Virus record (IMG/VR): IMGVR_UViG_3300011114_000773
Span: 44,298-108,297 of that record
Reading direction: 5' to 3' (one strand)
Source of the DNA: a virus
DNA: 64,000 bases
Shown piece after piece: positions 16,839-26,439 of the stretch. The notes under the pieces were generated by a model. It was not told the DNA's origin. It worked only from the letters and a program-made list of their open reading frames with translations, and ran no database searches. Within the stretch, counting starts at the first letter, position 1, and every line of letters starts with the position of its first letter. The position numbers and the translations under genes are program-made.

Positions 16839-19800
16839 CTAAAGAGACGCAAAGACATTGTAGTTAGCTGCGGTTAGCCCATTTATCAATACCGCTGGGG
16901 TAGTATTCCCCCCGACATGGAGCGTCGGTGTATTATAATTACAATGGTCAGCTCCTCCCTGTTCGCATGGACTTATAGAAAAATCAATCCTAGAGGTTCT
17001 TCTCAGAGTGGCTAGTGAATTAAAAGGAGTGGCAAGGTTATTCGCGGCAAATGTTGTATTCTTAAGGGCAGTCGCATAAGGCGTATTTGCTGGGCCACGC
17101 AGAATTGTAACCAGCCCCCCAGCAGCCGTTGACGCTACAAAATCATCATGCTTTCCGTCCTGAGTAAGAATGACTTTGTACTTAGATAAGCCTCCAGCCG
17201 AAGACATAGATGACATATTAGACATATTAGTCAGCTTTTTTCCTCCCGGTAAAAATCCATGACTATATCTCATACTTAGGCAGGGGTCAAAGCACTTGCC
17301 ACCACGAACGCCCTGTTTGGTGCAGTAATATTCTCCCCCATCAAATAAATTAGTAGAGCTGATATCGTAATAAGCGCATCTAGCTATGTATCCATTAGGG
17401 TCAATTCCAGCAGTATTAACTACTCCACCGTTAAATATAGCCCCGACTTGATTGGACACGAATTCACAATTAGCTCTTACGTCTCCATATCCATAAGCTT
17501 CCCCCGGACCCTCTGAGCGGCCCAAATACATTCTTCTAACAGAGCGATGAGGAAAAGCCAAGCCCCTGATTATTTTTATATTATCAATAGTGGCCATGCG
17601 AGTTGCATTCGAGTCGTTCTTGAAATACAAACCGTAAATAGCAGCAGCGTCATACATTAGTGAATATTTTTGACCCCATCCCATTGAATAGAATCCCTGT
17701 GAGATTCCGTTACCTAGCCTATCTCTATTATGGCGCATAACTTTCCATTGGTATGCGTATGGCCCATACATTGATTTCCTTGTCAAGTAAGTATCGCTCG
17801 GCTGACCAATCCATGCGTACTGAAATGGAGCGTCTCCTTGGCGGAGTCCGGGCGCAATAAATCCCTTATTCGGGACGTTATATTTAGCCTTTGCATCGCA
17901 TAGAATATAGAATCTATCGAATGCTTCCACGAAGTACAGCATTTTTCTTCCAAGACTAGGCTCTACATAGCCACAGTTAGGGCCAGCTAGAGTGTCTGGG
18001 CGGACTACAGTATTTTGTACATAATCAAATGCGTAGCGTGCCATCGCCTGATTTGCCGCGCTTATGTCGTTGACAAATACGAAATCACTTCCCCATACGG
18101 AAGAGTTCATAGCCTCATATCTTGTATAAGCCCCAAATCTTCTAACCGGACCTAGGTTTTGATGAAACTGCCAAGAGGTAGAAACACCCATCTTTATTTC
18201 GTGATTGATATTGTATAGTTGACCCACATGGTCAATATTCGGTACGGGATAGGTATACCCCGGCGGCTGCTTCATCGGAGAAGGGGGATTGGTAAGACCT
18301 ATTTCTGCCGGATTAGTTATGCTCTTATGCTTTACCGCTATTCCATTAATTTGGGCTTCTATCCTAACTCCTTTTCTTCCAATGGGCATTTGATAATTTG
18401 AGCACACTGGTAAATGAGAATGACCATATACAGCTCCACCAATTTTATCAGAAAGGTCTAGCTTATATTGCAGCAATTCTCCATAGTCAACAGGTCTGTG
18501 GTTCATCGCCTTTAGCCCGCGAGTGTCTTCTATAGTTTCCGGCTCGTATGAGCGCAAAACCCCACGAAATCCATCAGAACCGTCAAATCCGAATCCTATA
18601 TTTTGCCCTCCCCCATTTCTGATATATTTTTTTCTAACCATCACCTCTTCTGGAATTGTATAGGCGTCCTGAGCTAATCCATGATACGCGGCGAGTATTG
18701 GAGAACCCTGAATAGAAAATGACTGCGAGATAGCCGTCCCATCCTGCAAAAATCCATTTGATACAGTGCTGTCGATTTTCATTGAAAGAGTCGGATTAAG
18801 AACCGTTCCTCCTCCATTAATGAACGCAATGTCTGTAAGTATGAATTTATCAGCCTCTACAGCGAGCAAGTCACTTCCTCGTATCCCATATCTGCCAGAA
18901 GCGATACAAAAATAAAAATACGAACTAGCATCCGCCGACTTAATCCCTTGGATATAGGAATAGTTGTCTCTATTCGGACCATTGTAGCCGACAGTTGTTC
19001 CATTTTCAGCGACGCATTCCGCTGGATGAATAAATGTACAATTCGGTCCGCTATTGTTTTCTAAACATCCCCATGCCGAACTAGCGCCGACTCCCGCATA
19101 ACTTATTTGGCTATGGGAGTAGTCCCCTTTCAGATATTCTCCAGTGTATGAGACATGAACTCTTCCCCAAGTATATTTCATTGGATAGAGATATCGGTTC
19201 GTTTTAGAAAGTAGCTTGAGCTTATGCGCCCAATAGTATATTTCTGGATGACGAACGCCTATTTTATCTTCTGGAATTGTATGATAATCAACGGCGTGCG
19301 CTCGGAAAGTCGGAGACTGTCCTATCTTGCAAAATGTATTTTTAGGCTGCTGTAGAAGTATCGGAGTGAAGCAGGAGAAGTTTCCATCTAGTTTTCCAAT
19401 TTCGTTATAACCCAACGCTCTCCAAGTATTAACGATTGGAGACGCCGCCAATGTCGTCCTGTCAACCATCATTCCGTCCAGCACAGAAATCATAAGGCCT
19501 TTTGGACCCATTTTTCCACAGCTCTCATTACAGAACATCGAACCTAGCGTGAAATTACTACCCGCCGTAGGATTATCGTCAAGAGAGTTAGGATGCGCGA
19601 TTTTATAATTCGCGTATAGCTCCATAAGACCAGTAAGTCCGGCTCGTTTCCCGAATGTCCCCTCGAAATATCTTCTTGGCACCTCTGGTAACTGTAGGCT
19701 ATTCGGGCCAAATGTAGATGCGCTAATAGAGCCTTCTGCCTTTCTTCCCCATAGGGGCGACGCCTCATAGCTCAATCGACTATCAAATGAATAAACGATG

Positions 19801-21890
19801 TGATTTGTAGGAAACAAGTCAATAGGCTGGCCCAATGAGATATTATTCAAATATCTTGTTCGGATACGCTCTTCTTGGCCCGATACGCCGCTGGTATATG
19901 CGCCATAATTAATCGCAGTAGCGCTTGATTTTATAAGAAATCCGAAGTCAGAGAGCAGGCTGTTATAATTCACAAGGCCTAGCGACCCAGTTATTTCTCT
20001 TCTGCAAGTCGCTGAAAAGTCCAGAGATATTCTATCAAGATGCGAAAAGCTAGTTATATTAGAAAGCGAAGAGTTATATTCATTATAGTCTTCTCTAAAG
20101 CTTATCGGGTCAACTTTCACGTCAATATCGCTACCCGAGATATGATGAGATAAAGATTTAAGAATTCCGCTATAGGACCGCTTAAGCGAATAGAAGATAC
20201 TACTAAATCTAGGGCACTCCAAAAGAAGTGCCGAATAGGCTGGACTATTTTCGACCAACTCCCAATTTGCCCATAGATAATATCCCCTATTAGATACTGC
20301 CCATTCTGTATATTTCTGCTCTCGTTGCGCAATAGCTAGCAGATTATCAAAATAAAAATTGGTATTTGACCCTCCTGCGTCCATCGAACCGCGCTCGTAA
20401 ACCAAAGGAGCAGCGAGCGGCGTATCTATTTCATAGACAGGAATGGGGATAACTTCATTATCTACATCATGTGATATATCCCGAATTAATTTGTTACAAG
20501 TCACTAAAAATCTAGTCCCAAAATATCCGAATTTCCGAATTGCACTATAGTAAGGAACTTCAAAATAGTCTCTCGGACAGTCGTAAACCGTAGCGCCGAA
20601 CGTCCAAGGGAGAAAATCTACCGTCTCTGGGCACTGGCGATTTTCCCACCAGTAATCCGAGTCGGCATAAGAAGGGTCGAATAACTCAGTCCCTTTGCTC
20701 GTCGGCCTAGGATTAATTCCCGGAACTACAGACGAGGTTTGGCTATTAAAAAATGGAAGATAGTCGTGATTTTCTTTGTATGTAAAATGCCAGTAATGCC
20801 AAGGATTATGCGAGAAAGTAGGCTCAAGACTACCAGCATTCATTGGGCTGGCCGGGTCATACGCTAGCGAGTCGAGAGTCCCTCCTATGTTTATTCCCGC
20901 CGTCATCGCTCCCTCCATAGCTGGAGCATCACATAGGGCATTATAGGTTAGTTTATTATTGAGTAGTAAGTCGTTATTTAGCCCTTCTTTTCCGATTACG
21001 TATCCCGTTCCGTAGTTGGCCACATTCAGAAAGTCTGAAGTCTCGCCCATGCCAGTTATAACCGCTATTCCATCTGAGTTTCTGGCAATATTATACCTAG
21101 AGGTAAGCTGTAAATCGAGATAGTCTAAAGAAGTCGGAATTGGGTTGTGGTTATAGACATTTCCAGCCACACCACCGGCGAAAGAACCAGCGCCATAAGA
21201 AAACAACAATTCTGAAAAATAGAAATTTTTTGTCAGTGATGGCGGGCATTCTTCATACGGGGCATGAATTGAGCCTATTTTAGTCGCAATTGGGGAAACT
21301 CCCACATTAAATGGCTCAAGACTCTCGCTGCCGAAGATATTTACACTTACAATGCCCCGGAGTTCGTTATACTCCTTTGGAGTCAGGTTAGCGCAACCTC
21401 CATTTGATAGAGCGTCAGATTTATCAATCGAATCGGAGATGGCTTCGGACAAGGTGGTGACTTCTCCATAAGGCGGCGAATAATAGCCCATCGGATGAAA
21501 ACCCTGATAGTAATTATATATGCCGACTTGAAATGGCTTCGCCTGTCCCCGGCAAGTGTCAAAAAGCTTGACATCCTGAGACTGTCTTAGGCTCCCAGTC
21601 GTGTTAGCCGTAAGAAATGCGGTCGCATGTGCTGGATAAACGGCTAGCCCCAACGCCAACATAGGTGCGTTTGAATAGGAGTATGAACTATTTTGTCCTA
21701 GAAATGCGCCCGGAATGACGGCCTGTGGGTCTTTATTCAAATTTGCAGACTGATTTGCCGAATAAATATTATATCCGCGAGTCCAAGTCGAAGATATGCC
21801 AGTAGGAATAGCGCCAGTGAATATAAATGAAGAACTTCCAGCAAAAACTGGGTCAAACCTTACTGATTGTCCTGATGCTAAAAGTCTCAT
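16839..21890 (-). CDS. giant cysteine-containing putative virion protein, unknown function
   Basis: 1683-aa protein, the second largest in the window, not recognised. It is rich in Gly, Ser, Tyr, Asn and Pro and carries about 27 cysteines, some in close pairs (GGKCFDPCLS, FCNESCGK, PCEQGGADHC). That is unusual for a phage tail protein folded in the cytoplasm and may point to metal sites or disulphides formed outside. Like its 1425-aa neighbour it has histidine-containing segments such as YGHSHLPVC, but no catalytic motif is clear. No signal peptide or transmembrane helix is seen. A fibre, baseplate or virion-surface role is inferred from size, composition and its place in the late gene direction. 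Confidence 0.65.
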   Translation of the reverse strand: MRLLASGQSVRFDPVFAGSSSFIFTGAIPTGISSTWTRGYNIYSANQSANLNKDPQAVIPGAFLGQNSSYSYSNAPMLALGLAVYPAHATAFLTANTTGSLRQSQDVKLFDTCRGQAKPFQVGIYNYYQGFHPMGYYSPPYGEVTTLSEAISDSIDKSDALSNGGCANLTPKEYNELRGIVSVNIFGSESLEPFNVGVSPIATKIGSIHAPYEECPPSLTKNFYFSELLFSYGAGSFAGGVAGNVYNHNPIPTSLDYLDLQLTSRYNIARNSDGIAVITGMGETSDFLNVANYGTGYVIGKEGLNNDLLLNNKLTYNALCDAPAMEGAMTAGINIGGTLDSLAYDPASPMNAGSLEPTFSHNPWHYWHFTYKENHDYLPFFNSQTSSVVPGINPRPTSKGTELFDPSYADSDYWWENRQCPETVDFLPWTFGATVYDCPRDYFEVPYYSAIRKFGYFGTRFLVTCNKLIRDISHDVDNEVIPIPVYEIDTPLAAPLVYERGSMDAGGSNTNFYFDNLLAIAQREQKYTEWAVSNRGYYLWANWELVENSPAYSALLLECPRFSSIFYSLKRSYSGILKSLSHHISGSDIDVKVDPISFREDYNEYNSSLSNITSFSHLDRISLDFSATCRREITGSLGLVNYNSLLSDFGFLIKSSATAINYGAYTSGVSGQEERIRTRYLNNISLGQPIDLFPTNHIVYSFDSRLSYEASPLWGRKAEGSISASTFGPNSLQLPEVPRRYFEGTFGKRAGLTGLMELYANYKIAHPNSLDDNPTAGSNFTLGSMFCNESCGKMGPKGLMISVLDGMMVDRTTLAASPIVNTWRALGYNEIGKLDGNFSCFTPILLQQPKNTFCKIGQSPTFRAHAVDYHTIPEDKIGVRHPEIYYWAHKLKLLSKTNRYLYPMKYTWGRVHVSYTGEYLKGDYSHSQISYAGVGASSAWGCLENNSGPNCTFIHPAECVAENGTTVGYNGPNRDNYSYIQGIKSADASSYFYFCIASGRYGIRGSDLLAVEADKFILTDIAFINGGGTVLNPTLSMKIDSTVSNGFLQDGTAISQSFSIQGSPILAAYHGLAQDAYTIPEEVMVRKKYIRNGGGQNIGFGFDGSDGFRGVLRSYEPETIEDTRGLKAMNHRPVDYGELLQYKLDLSDKIGGAVYGHSHLPVCSNYQMPIGRKGVRIEAQINGIAVKHKSITNPAEIGLTNPPSPMKQPPGYTYPVPNIDHVGQLYNINHEIKMGVSTSWQFHQNLGPVRRFGAYTRYEAMNSSVWGSDFVFVNDISAANQAMARYAFDYVQNTVVRPDTLAGPNCGYVEPSLGRKMLYFVEAFDRFYILCDAKAKYNVPNKGFIAPGLRQGDAPFQYAWIGQPSDTYLTRKSMYGPYAYQWKVMRHNRDRLGNGISQGFYSMGWGQKYSLMYDAAAIYGLYFKNDSNATRMATIDNIKIIRGLAFPHRSVRRMYLGRSEGPGEAYGYGDVRANCEFVSNQVGAIFNGGVVNTAGIDPNGYIARCAYYDISSTNLFDGGEYYCTKQGVRGGKCFDPCLSMRYSHGFLPGGKKLTNMSNMSSMSSAGGLSKYKVILTQDGKHDDFVASTAAGGLVTILRGPANTPYATALKNTTFAANNLATPFNSLATLRRTSRIDFSISPCEQGGADHCNYNTPTLHVGGNTTPAVLINGLTAANYNVFASL

Positions 21891-21934
21891 ATCTTCTTGA
21901 CTGTTTCCTAAAATCCCACTAGTATATACACACT
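21891..21934. promoter_or_regulatory. divergent promoter region
   Basis: A 44-base gap between divergent genes. On the plus strand TTGACT (21897-21902) and TAGTAT (21920-21925) are 17 bases apart, with the ATG nine bases after. TATATA and TATACA boxes overlap nearby. The minus strand reads GTGTGTATATAC, so the gap may also serve the 1683-aa gene. Confidence 0.45.
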
Positions 21935-22519
21935 ATGTTACAATTCTATAAGCCCAACCCCAAAATTACCGGTTCAGCCTGTTCTATTTATTATTCTGTC
22001 AGCAAGGGCTGCTTCTTCTTGCAGCTTTTGAAACAGGATGGCTGGAATGGCAAAAACGGAACCTTCGGTAAGAGCCGAGAGGACGTTACCAAGTCGGTGC
22101 TCACTAAGCTCTCAACGATTGAAGCGGCAGGAATCCTTCTTTGCTTGGAGAAGGATATGCCTTTTAAGGCCTACCACCAATTCCCCGGTGCCAGATATGC
22201 CACTGCTATAAATCTTGCGCCGTATTCTGATGCGGCAGGTACCGCTATTGGATATTCTCTTTCTGTTTCTAAGAAAGACAAGCAGGACACCGCCGCACCG
22301 TCCGCCTCGTTCCGTATCGGTCTATATTTTCAAGAAGCGCGTCTATTGAGAGAATATTTGTCTATTGGTCTGAGAGAGATTCTCCTCTATCGACCCGACG
22401 AAGCCAAGGTGGCGGATACTAAAGCTGAAGCTGCCGCCGAGGCAGGCGCTTCCGAGCCTTCTGGAGAAGCTAGCCCTCAAGACGAGGCTGGCGTCACAAA
22501 TGAATCCGCTGTCTTTTAA
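21935..22519 (+). CDS. putative single-stranded DNA-binding-like protein
   Basis: 194-aa protein with two parts. Residues 1-150 form a strand-rich globular region: FYKPNPKITGSACSIYYSV, an aromatic strand FFLQLLKQDGWNG, and a helix-strand end FRIGLYFQEARLLREYL. The last 45 residues are a disordered Ala/Glu/Asp/Ser tail with acidic character (AKVADTKAEAAAEAGASEPS, PQDEAG) that ends in a hydrophobic VF. A compact beta domain plus a flexible acidic tail is the architecture of SSB and related ssDNA-binding proteins, and the neighbouring annealing-like gene fits. The fold itself is not recognised, so this is an inference. It is the first gene of a plus-strand island within the late region. Confidence 0.4.
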   Translation: MLQFYKPNPKITGSACSIYYSVSKGCFFLQLLKQDGWNGKNGTFGKSREDVTKSVLTKLSTIEAAGILLCLEKDMPFKAYHQFPGARYATAINLAPYSDAAGTAIGYSLSVSKKDKQDTAAPSASFRIGLYFQEARLLREYLSIGLREILLYRPDEAKVADTKAEAAAEAGASEPSGEASPQDEAGVTNESAVF

Positions 22520-22542
22520 TCAGTTATATTAAAGAATCTCTA

Positions 22543-24459
22543 ATGAGAAAAAAAAAGATTTTATTCCAGAGCGACTACTCCTGCGCCAAAACAGGATTTG
22601 GGCGCGTATCTAAAACTCTCTTAGAGTATCTTTATAAAACTGGTAAATACGATATAACGCACTACTGCTGTGGAATGCAGTATAGTCATCCCGACTTATC
22701 CAGAACGCCGTGGCGGTCCATCGGCTGTCTTCCTGATGACCCAAGGGAGATTGAGGCATTAAATCGTGACCCGATGCTTGCTAGAGACGCAAGTTATGGG
22801 TCAGTCCTTCTCAACAAGGTCGTTGAAGAAATTCAGCCAGATATCTATCTTGCTGCGCAGGATATTTGGGGAGTTGATTTCGCAATCAATAGGCCGTGGT
22901 TTAATAAGACTAATTCTTTCATCTGGACTACGCTAGACTCACTTCCCATCCTTGACGCCGCAATAGAAGCGGCTAAAAAGACGAAGAACTACTGGATATG
23001 GAGCAGTTTCGCTACCGAGGCTCTGCATAAATTGGGGCAAAATCATGCCAAAACCGTTCATGGCCCAATTGACGCAAAAGATTTCTATAGGCTAGATTCT
23101 GCGAAGAAGGCCGCTCTCAGAGTCTCCGCAGGAATTTCGCCCAACACCTTTGTCGTCGGATTCGTCTTCCGCAACCAGCTAAGAAAGTCTGTACCCAATC
23201 TGCTAGAGGGGTTCAAACTGTTCAAGCAAAGGAAATCTGACGTAATCCCATCAAAACTGCTCCTACATACGCATTTTGGAGAAGGGTGGAAGATTCCAAA
23301 GCTCGCTGCTGAATATGAGATAGATATCGCTGATATCCTAACGACTTATATTTGCCGCGCTTGTTCTCAATATCATGTCTCTAGCTTTTCGGGTATGGAT
23401 GTAGCTTGTCCGCACTGCAAAAATGATAAATCCTGTACCACTACCCAGCCGGGGCTGGGAGTCTCAGAAGAGGCTCTGAATGAGGTTTATAATCTAATGG
23501 ATGTCTATTGCCATCCCTTTACCTCTGGCGGTCAGGAGATTCCTATTCAAGAGGCGAAACTGGCGGAACTTATCACGCTTGTCACTAATTACTCTTGCGG
23601 TTCCGAAATGTGCCAAGAGGCTGCGGCATCTTTTCCGCTAGACTTCGCTGAATATAGAGAGCCTCAGACAGAGTTTATTAAGGCCTCGACCTCCCCAGCC
23701 TCCATAGCGAAGCAACTGCTAAAGGTCTATAAGATGAGCGATGATGGACGAAGGGATATGGGTAAGCGCGCCCGCAAGTGGGCACTGGAAAACTTTTCGG
23801 TTGACGTAGTCGGCAAGTCTATAGAGAAAGTTTTTGACGAACTCCCATTTGTGGACTACTCAGGAGTATCCTTTGATGAGGAGCGTCGTGACCCAAATTG
23901 TGTCGTTCCAGATATCGCTGATAACTGCGAATGGATTACATTCTTATACCACAATATTCTTAAGCGGCCTACTACCGATAGGACCGATGCTGGGCACCAG
24001 TATTGGGCTAAGGAATTAGAGAAAGGGACGCCGCGAGCTTCTGTAGAGGCCTATTTTAGACAAGTGGCTAGCCAAGAGAACGCTAAGACTAAACCTCTTG
24101 ACTTGAAAGAGCTTCTCGGTGAAGAGCCTGCTAGCGAAAGAATGCTGTTCGTAATACCCGAGTCTATCGGCGATGTGTTTATATGCACGTCTCTATTCGA
24201 GAATCTTCGCAAGGCTAACGATAATCGCTTGCTATATGTCGCCACCAAGCCTGAATATTTTTCTATTCTTGAGGGCAATCCTCATGTCCATAAGGTGATT
24301 CCTTATCTGCCGATTATGGATAACCTGCTCGTTTTAGAGGGTCAAGGGTCAAATCCGGGATATTTTGATATCGCATTTTTACCTTATGTGGGAACGCAAA
24401 GAATGCTGGATTATGTTCACAACGGAAAAGATAAAATTACTCTCAACCTGACTTCTTAA
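22543..24459 (+). CDS. GT4 glycosyltransferase-DUF4214-GT9 N-half fusion
   Basis: 638-aa fusion. Residues about 1-450 are a GT-B glycosyltransferase of the GT4 type: KILFQSDYSCAKTGFGRVS, the second Rossmann half from FVVGFVFRNQLRKSVPNLLE, and the donor-site region DVYCHPFTSGGQEIPIQEA with the usual glutamate. A zinc-ribbon insert with two CxxC pairs (CRAC and CPHC, about 271-297) interrupts it. A DUF4214-like module follows (WITFLYHNILKRPTTDRTDA to YFRQVASQ, about 462-512). From about 530 the chain becomes the N-terminal half of a GT9 heptosyltransferase-like enzyme (MLFVIPESIGDVFICTSL) and stops after KITLNLTS. The rest of the GT9 domain is in the next gene. Likely role: building or decorating surface glycan. 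Confidence 0.75.
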   Translation: MRKKKILFQSDYSCAKTGFGRVSKTLLEYLYKTGKYDITHYCCGMQYSHPDLSRTPWRSIGCLPDDPREIEALNRDPMLARDASYGSVLLNKVVEEIQPDIYLAAQDIWGVDFAINRPWFNKTNSFIWTTLDSLPILDAAIEAAKKTKNYWIWSSFATEALHKLGQNHAKTVHGPIDAKDFYRLDSAKKAALRVSAGISPNTFVVGFVFRNQLRKSVPNLLEGFKLFKQRKSDVIPSKLLLHTHFGEGWKIPKLAAEYEIDIADILTTYICRACSQYHVSSFSGMDVACPHCKNDKSCTTTQPGLGVSEEALNEVYNLMDVYCHPFTSGGQEIPIQEAKLAELITLVTNYSCGSEMCQEAAASFPLDFAEYREPQTEFIKASTSPASIAKQLLKVYKMSDDGRRDMGKRARKWALENFSVDVVGKSIEKVFDELPFVDYSGVSFDEERRDPNCVVPDIADNCEWITFLYHNILKRPTTDRTDAGHQYWAKELEKGTPRASVEAYFRQVASQENAKTKPLDLKELLGEEPASERMLFVIPESIGDVFICTSLFENLRKANDNRLLYVATKPEYFSILEGNPHVHKVIPYLPIMDNLLVLEGQGSNPGYFDIAFLPYVGTQRMLDYVHNGKDKITLNLTS

Positions 24460-24464
24460 ACATT

Positions 24465-25655
24465 ATGAATTTGATTGAACGCTATTCGCTTTCTTGCGGA
24501 GTCCCTATTGGACAGCCGTATATTTACGAGAAGTTCTTCCCACTTCCAATCGAGAAATATATAACGATACACCCATTTACTAAGCCCGCTAAGACTTATG
24601 ACTATTGGCAGGACGTGGTAGATGAACTGCTGCCGTTCTTAGAGAAAGAAGGTATCAGAATTGTACAAATCGGGGCAAAGAACGAGCCTAAACTCATTGG
24701 ATGCGTACACTTGCAGGGAACAACTAGTGTCTCTCAGGTAGCGTTTTTATTAAATTACTCCATGCTGCATCTCAGCGCGGATACCTTTTCTGCGCATATC
24801 GCTAGCAGCAAGAATATACCGATGGTTACTCTCTTCTCTTCTAGCTATGTGAGTAACTGTTGTGGATATTGGGGAGAGAGGTCTAAGCAGATTTTTCTAA
24901 GTCCTGCTTTTGTGGACGGTAAAAAACCATCGTTCGCCAATGAAGAAAGTCCCAAAACTATCAATACAATACCTTCCGAAAGAGTCTCTCAGTCAGTCCT
25001 AGACCTTTTATCTATTAAAGAAGTAGTCCCCTATCGTACCGTATATGTAGGCTCAAAATATACAAATGGGATTTATTTTCACAATATCGTTCCTACTGAT
25101 GGGGCTGCGGCTATCGAGCAAGATGGCGTAGAAATAAGAATGGATTTAGGATTTAATGAAGAATTCTTGGTTAGGCAGTTGGCTCAAAGAGTCTGTGCCG
25201 TAATTACAGATAGGCCAATTAATATCAATATCATAAGAGACTATAAACCTAGAATCTCTGTAATGTTCGTCTTCGTTAAAGACGATACCTGCCTTCCTTT
25301 TGTCAAGCAACTAATCTCGATAGGAATTAACACAGAGGTCGTGACCTATGAGAGTAGAGAGGCCGAATTATCTAAATTGCGACTCTCATTTTACGAATAT
25401 AAGAGACTAGGAGTTCTTACAGAGCCAGACTCTAAAAGGGTAGAGGAGCTAGGGCGCAGAGACAATCTATTTTTTAAAAGTAACAAGATTTATACATGCG
25501 CTAACAAGAGATTCTTCAGTCTAGTCAGAGATGATTCGGATAAAAAAATCCGTGGACGGAGTACCGATAGCCCAAATAAGTTTTTGCCTATGCCCAAGGG
25601 ACTTGTGGATTATCGTGACTTAGAATTTTTTAAGATTGTCGAAAAGACAGCTTGA
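24465..25655 (+). CDS. GT9 (heptosyltransferase-like) C-terminal half plus extra domain
   Basis: 396-aa protein. Residues about 30-135 match the C-terminal nucleotide-sugar-binding half of GT9 enzymes: YITIHPFTKPAKTYDYW, IVQIGAKNE, LQGTTSVSQVAFLL, and LSADTFSAHIASSKNIPMVT with the conserved D-(S/T)-x-x-x-H-x-A core. The N-terminal half lies at the end of the preceding gene in a different reading frame, five bases upstream. The remaining 250 residues (from about 170) are not recognised; they hold a mixed alpha/beta region ISVMFVFVKDDTCLPFVKQL and a basic helix-rich end. The two genes may make two chains that associate, or one enzyme broken by a frameshift. Confidence 0.65.
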   Translation: MNLIERYSLSCGVPIGQPYIYEKFFPLPIEKYITIHPFTKPAKTYDYWQDVVDELLPFLEKEGIRIVQIGAKNEPKLIGCVHLQGTTSVSQVAFLLNYSMLHLSADTFSAHIASSKNIPMVTLFSSSYVSNCCGYWGERSKQIFLSPAFVDGKKPSFANEESPKTINTIPSERVSQSVLDLLSIKEVVPYRTVYVGSKYTNGIYFHNIVPTDGAAAIEQDGVEIRMDLGFNEEFLVRQLAQRVCAVITDRPININIIRDYKPRISVMFVFVKDDTCLPFVKQLISIGINTEVVTYESREAELSKLRLSFYEYKRLGVLTEPDSKRVEELGRRDNLFFKSNKIYTCANKRFFSLVRDDSDKKIRGRSTDSPNKFLPMPKGLVDYRDLEFFKIVEKTA

Positions 25656-25680
25656 CCTATCCGACAAATAAGGCTATAGT
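25652..25680 (+). promoter_or_regulatory. sigma70-like promoter of the annealing-protein gene
   Basis: TTGACC at 25652-25657 and TATAGT at 25675-25680, with a 17-base spacer. The ATG at 25687 is six bases after the -10 box, a third clear case of a predicted leaderless mRNA. Confidence 0.7.
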
Positions 25681-25686
25681 CTAGTT

Positions 25687-26439
25687 ATGAACGACACTCC
25701 TATCTTAAACGCAACAGCGACGCCTCCAATTGTTCTCACCAGAAATTCATTTGGACTCATTGCTAATGTACCATCTATCTCCTACTCCTATACGGATGTA
25801 GGTCTTGTCGATTGGCGTAGGATGATTAACCAGAAATTTCTTGTTCCCAATAAGCAAAAAACAAAAGAAACAGACATCTCAAAACTAGAAGATAAAGACA
25901 TTCTCATCCTTTTAGGCGGAGTGAAAGAGCTTGCTCAAATTCGAGGAATCACTTTTGTCAACTATACGGTTACGACATTCTCAACTGATTCTGTCACTGC
26001 TGTCTGTTCTATCGGATTCATTCCTAATTATGAGACAGAGATGCGCGAAGTCGTCTTTTCTGCCATCGGAGACGCTACAGCGTCAAACACCAGCGGCTTT
26101 GGAAGAAACTTTCTCGCCGCAATAGCGGAAAACCGCGCATTCGTGCGCTGTGTCAGAAACTTTTTAAGAATTAACATTGTCGGTAGCGACGAACTGAATT
26201 CTGAAGGAAATGCTGCACCGTCGGAGCAGACTATAGAAAAATCTGCTGCTGATGGCTCTCCAGTAAGCCTTCTATCTGCCGAGATGGAGAAGCGCGGACT
26301 TAAGTTATCTCATATTATAGCAAGACTCCGTGACGAAAATTACCCCGCTACCGACGCCATTAAAGACCTTTCCGACTTACCCGGAATTAAAGTCCTCGAA
26401 CTAATCGGTCGTATCAAAAAGATACCTGTTAAGTCGTAG
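25687..26439 (+). CDS. putative ssDNA-annealing/recombination protein
   Basis: 250-aa protein. The central part resembles phage annealing proteins of the Rad52/Erf/RecT-like groups: GGVKELAQIRGITFVNYTV, a strand with AVCSIGFIPNYE, then FSAIGDATASNTSGFG and AIAENRAFVRCVRNFLRINI. The last recalls the conserved M-A-E-T-R-A-x-x-R-A-L-R helix of those proteins. A linker (about residues 175-200) leads to a C-terminal helical domain (LLSAEMEKRGLKLSHIIARL, LPGIKVLELIGRI) that resembles a small HHH or SAP-like DNA-binding unit. It has its own promoter and is the last gene of the plus-strand island. The family call is tentative; the alternative is an unrelated DNA-binding protein. Confidence 0.4.
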   Translation: MNDTPILNATATPPIVLTRNSFGLIANVPSISYSYTDVGLVDWRRMINQKFLVPNKQKTKETDISKLEDKDILILLGGVKELAQIRGITFVNYTVTTFSTDSVTAVCSIGFIPNYETEMREVVFSAIGDATASNTSGFGRNFLAAIAENRAFVRCVRNFLRINIVGSDELNSEGNAAPSEQTIEKSAADGSPVSLLSAEMEKRGLKLSHIIARLRDENYPATDAIKDLSDLPGIKVLELIGRIKKIPVKS

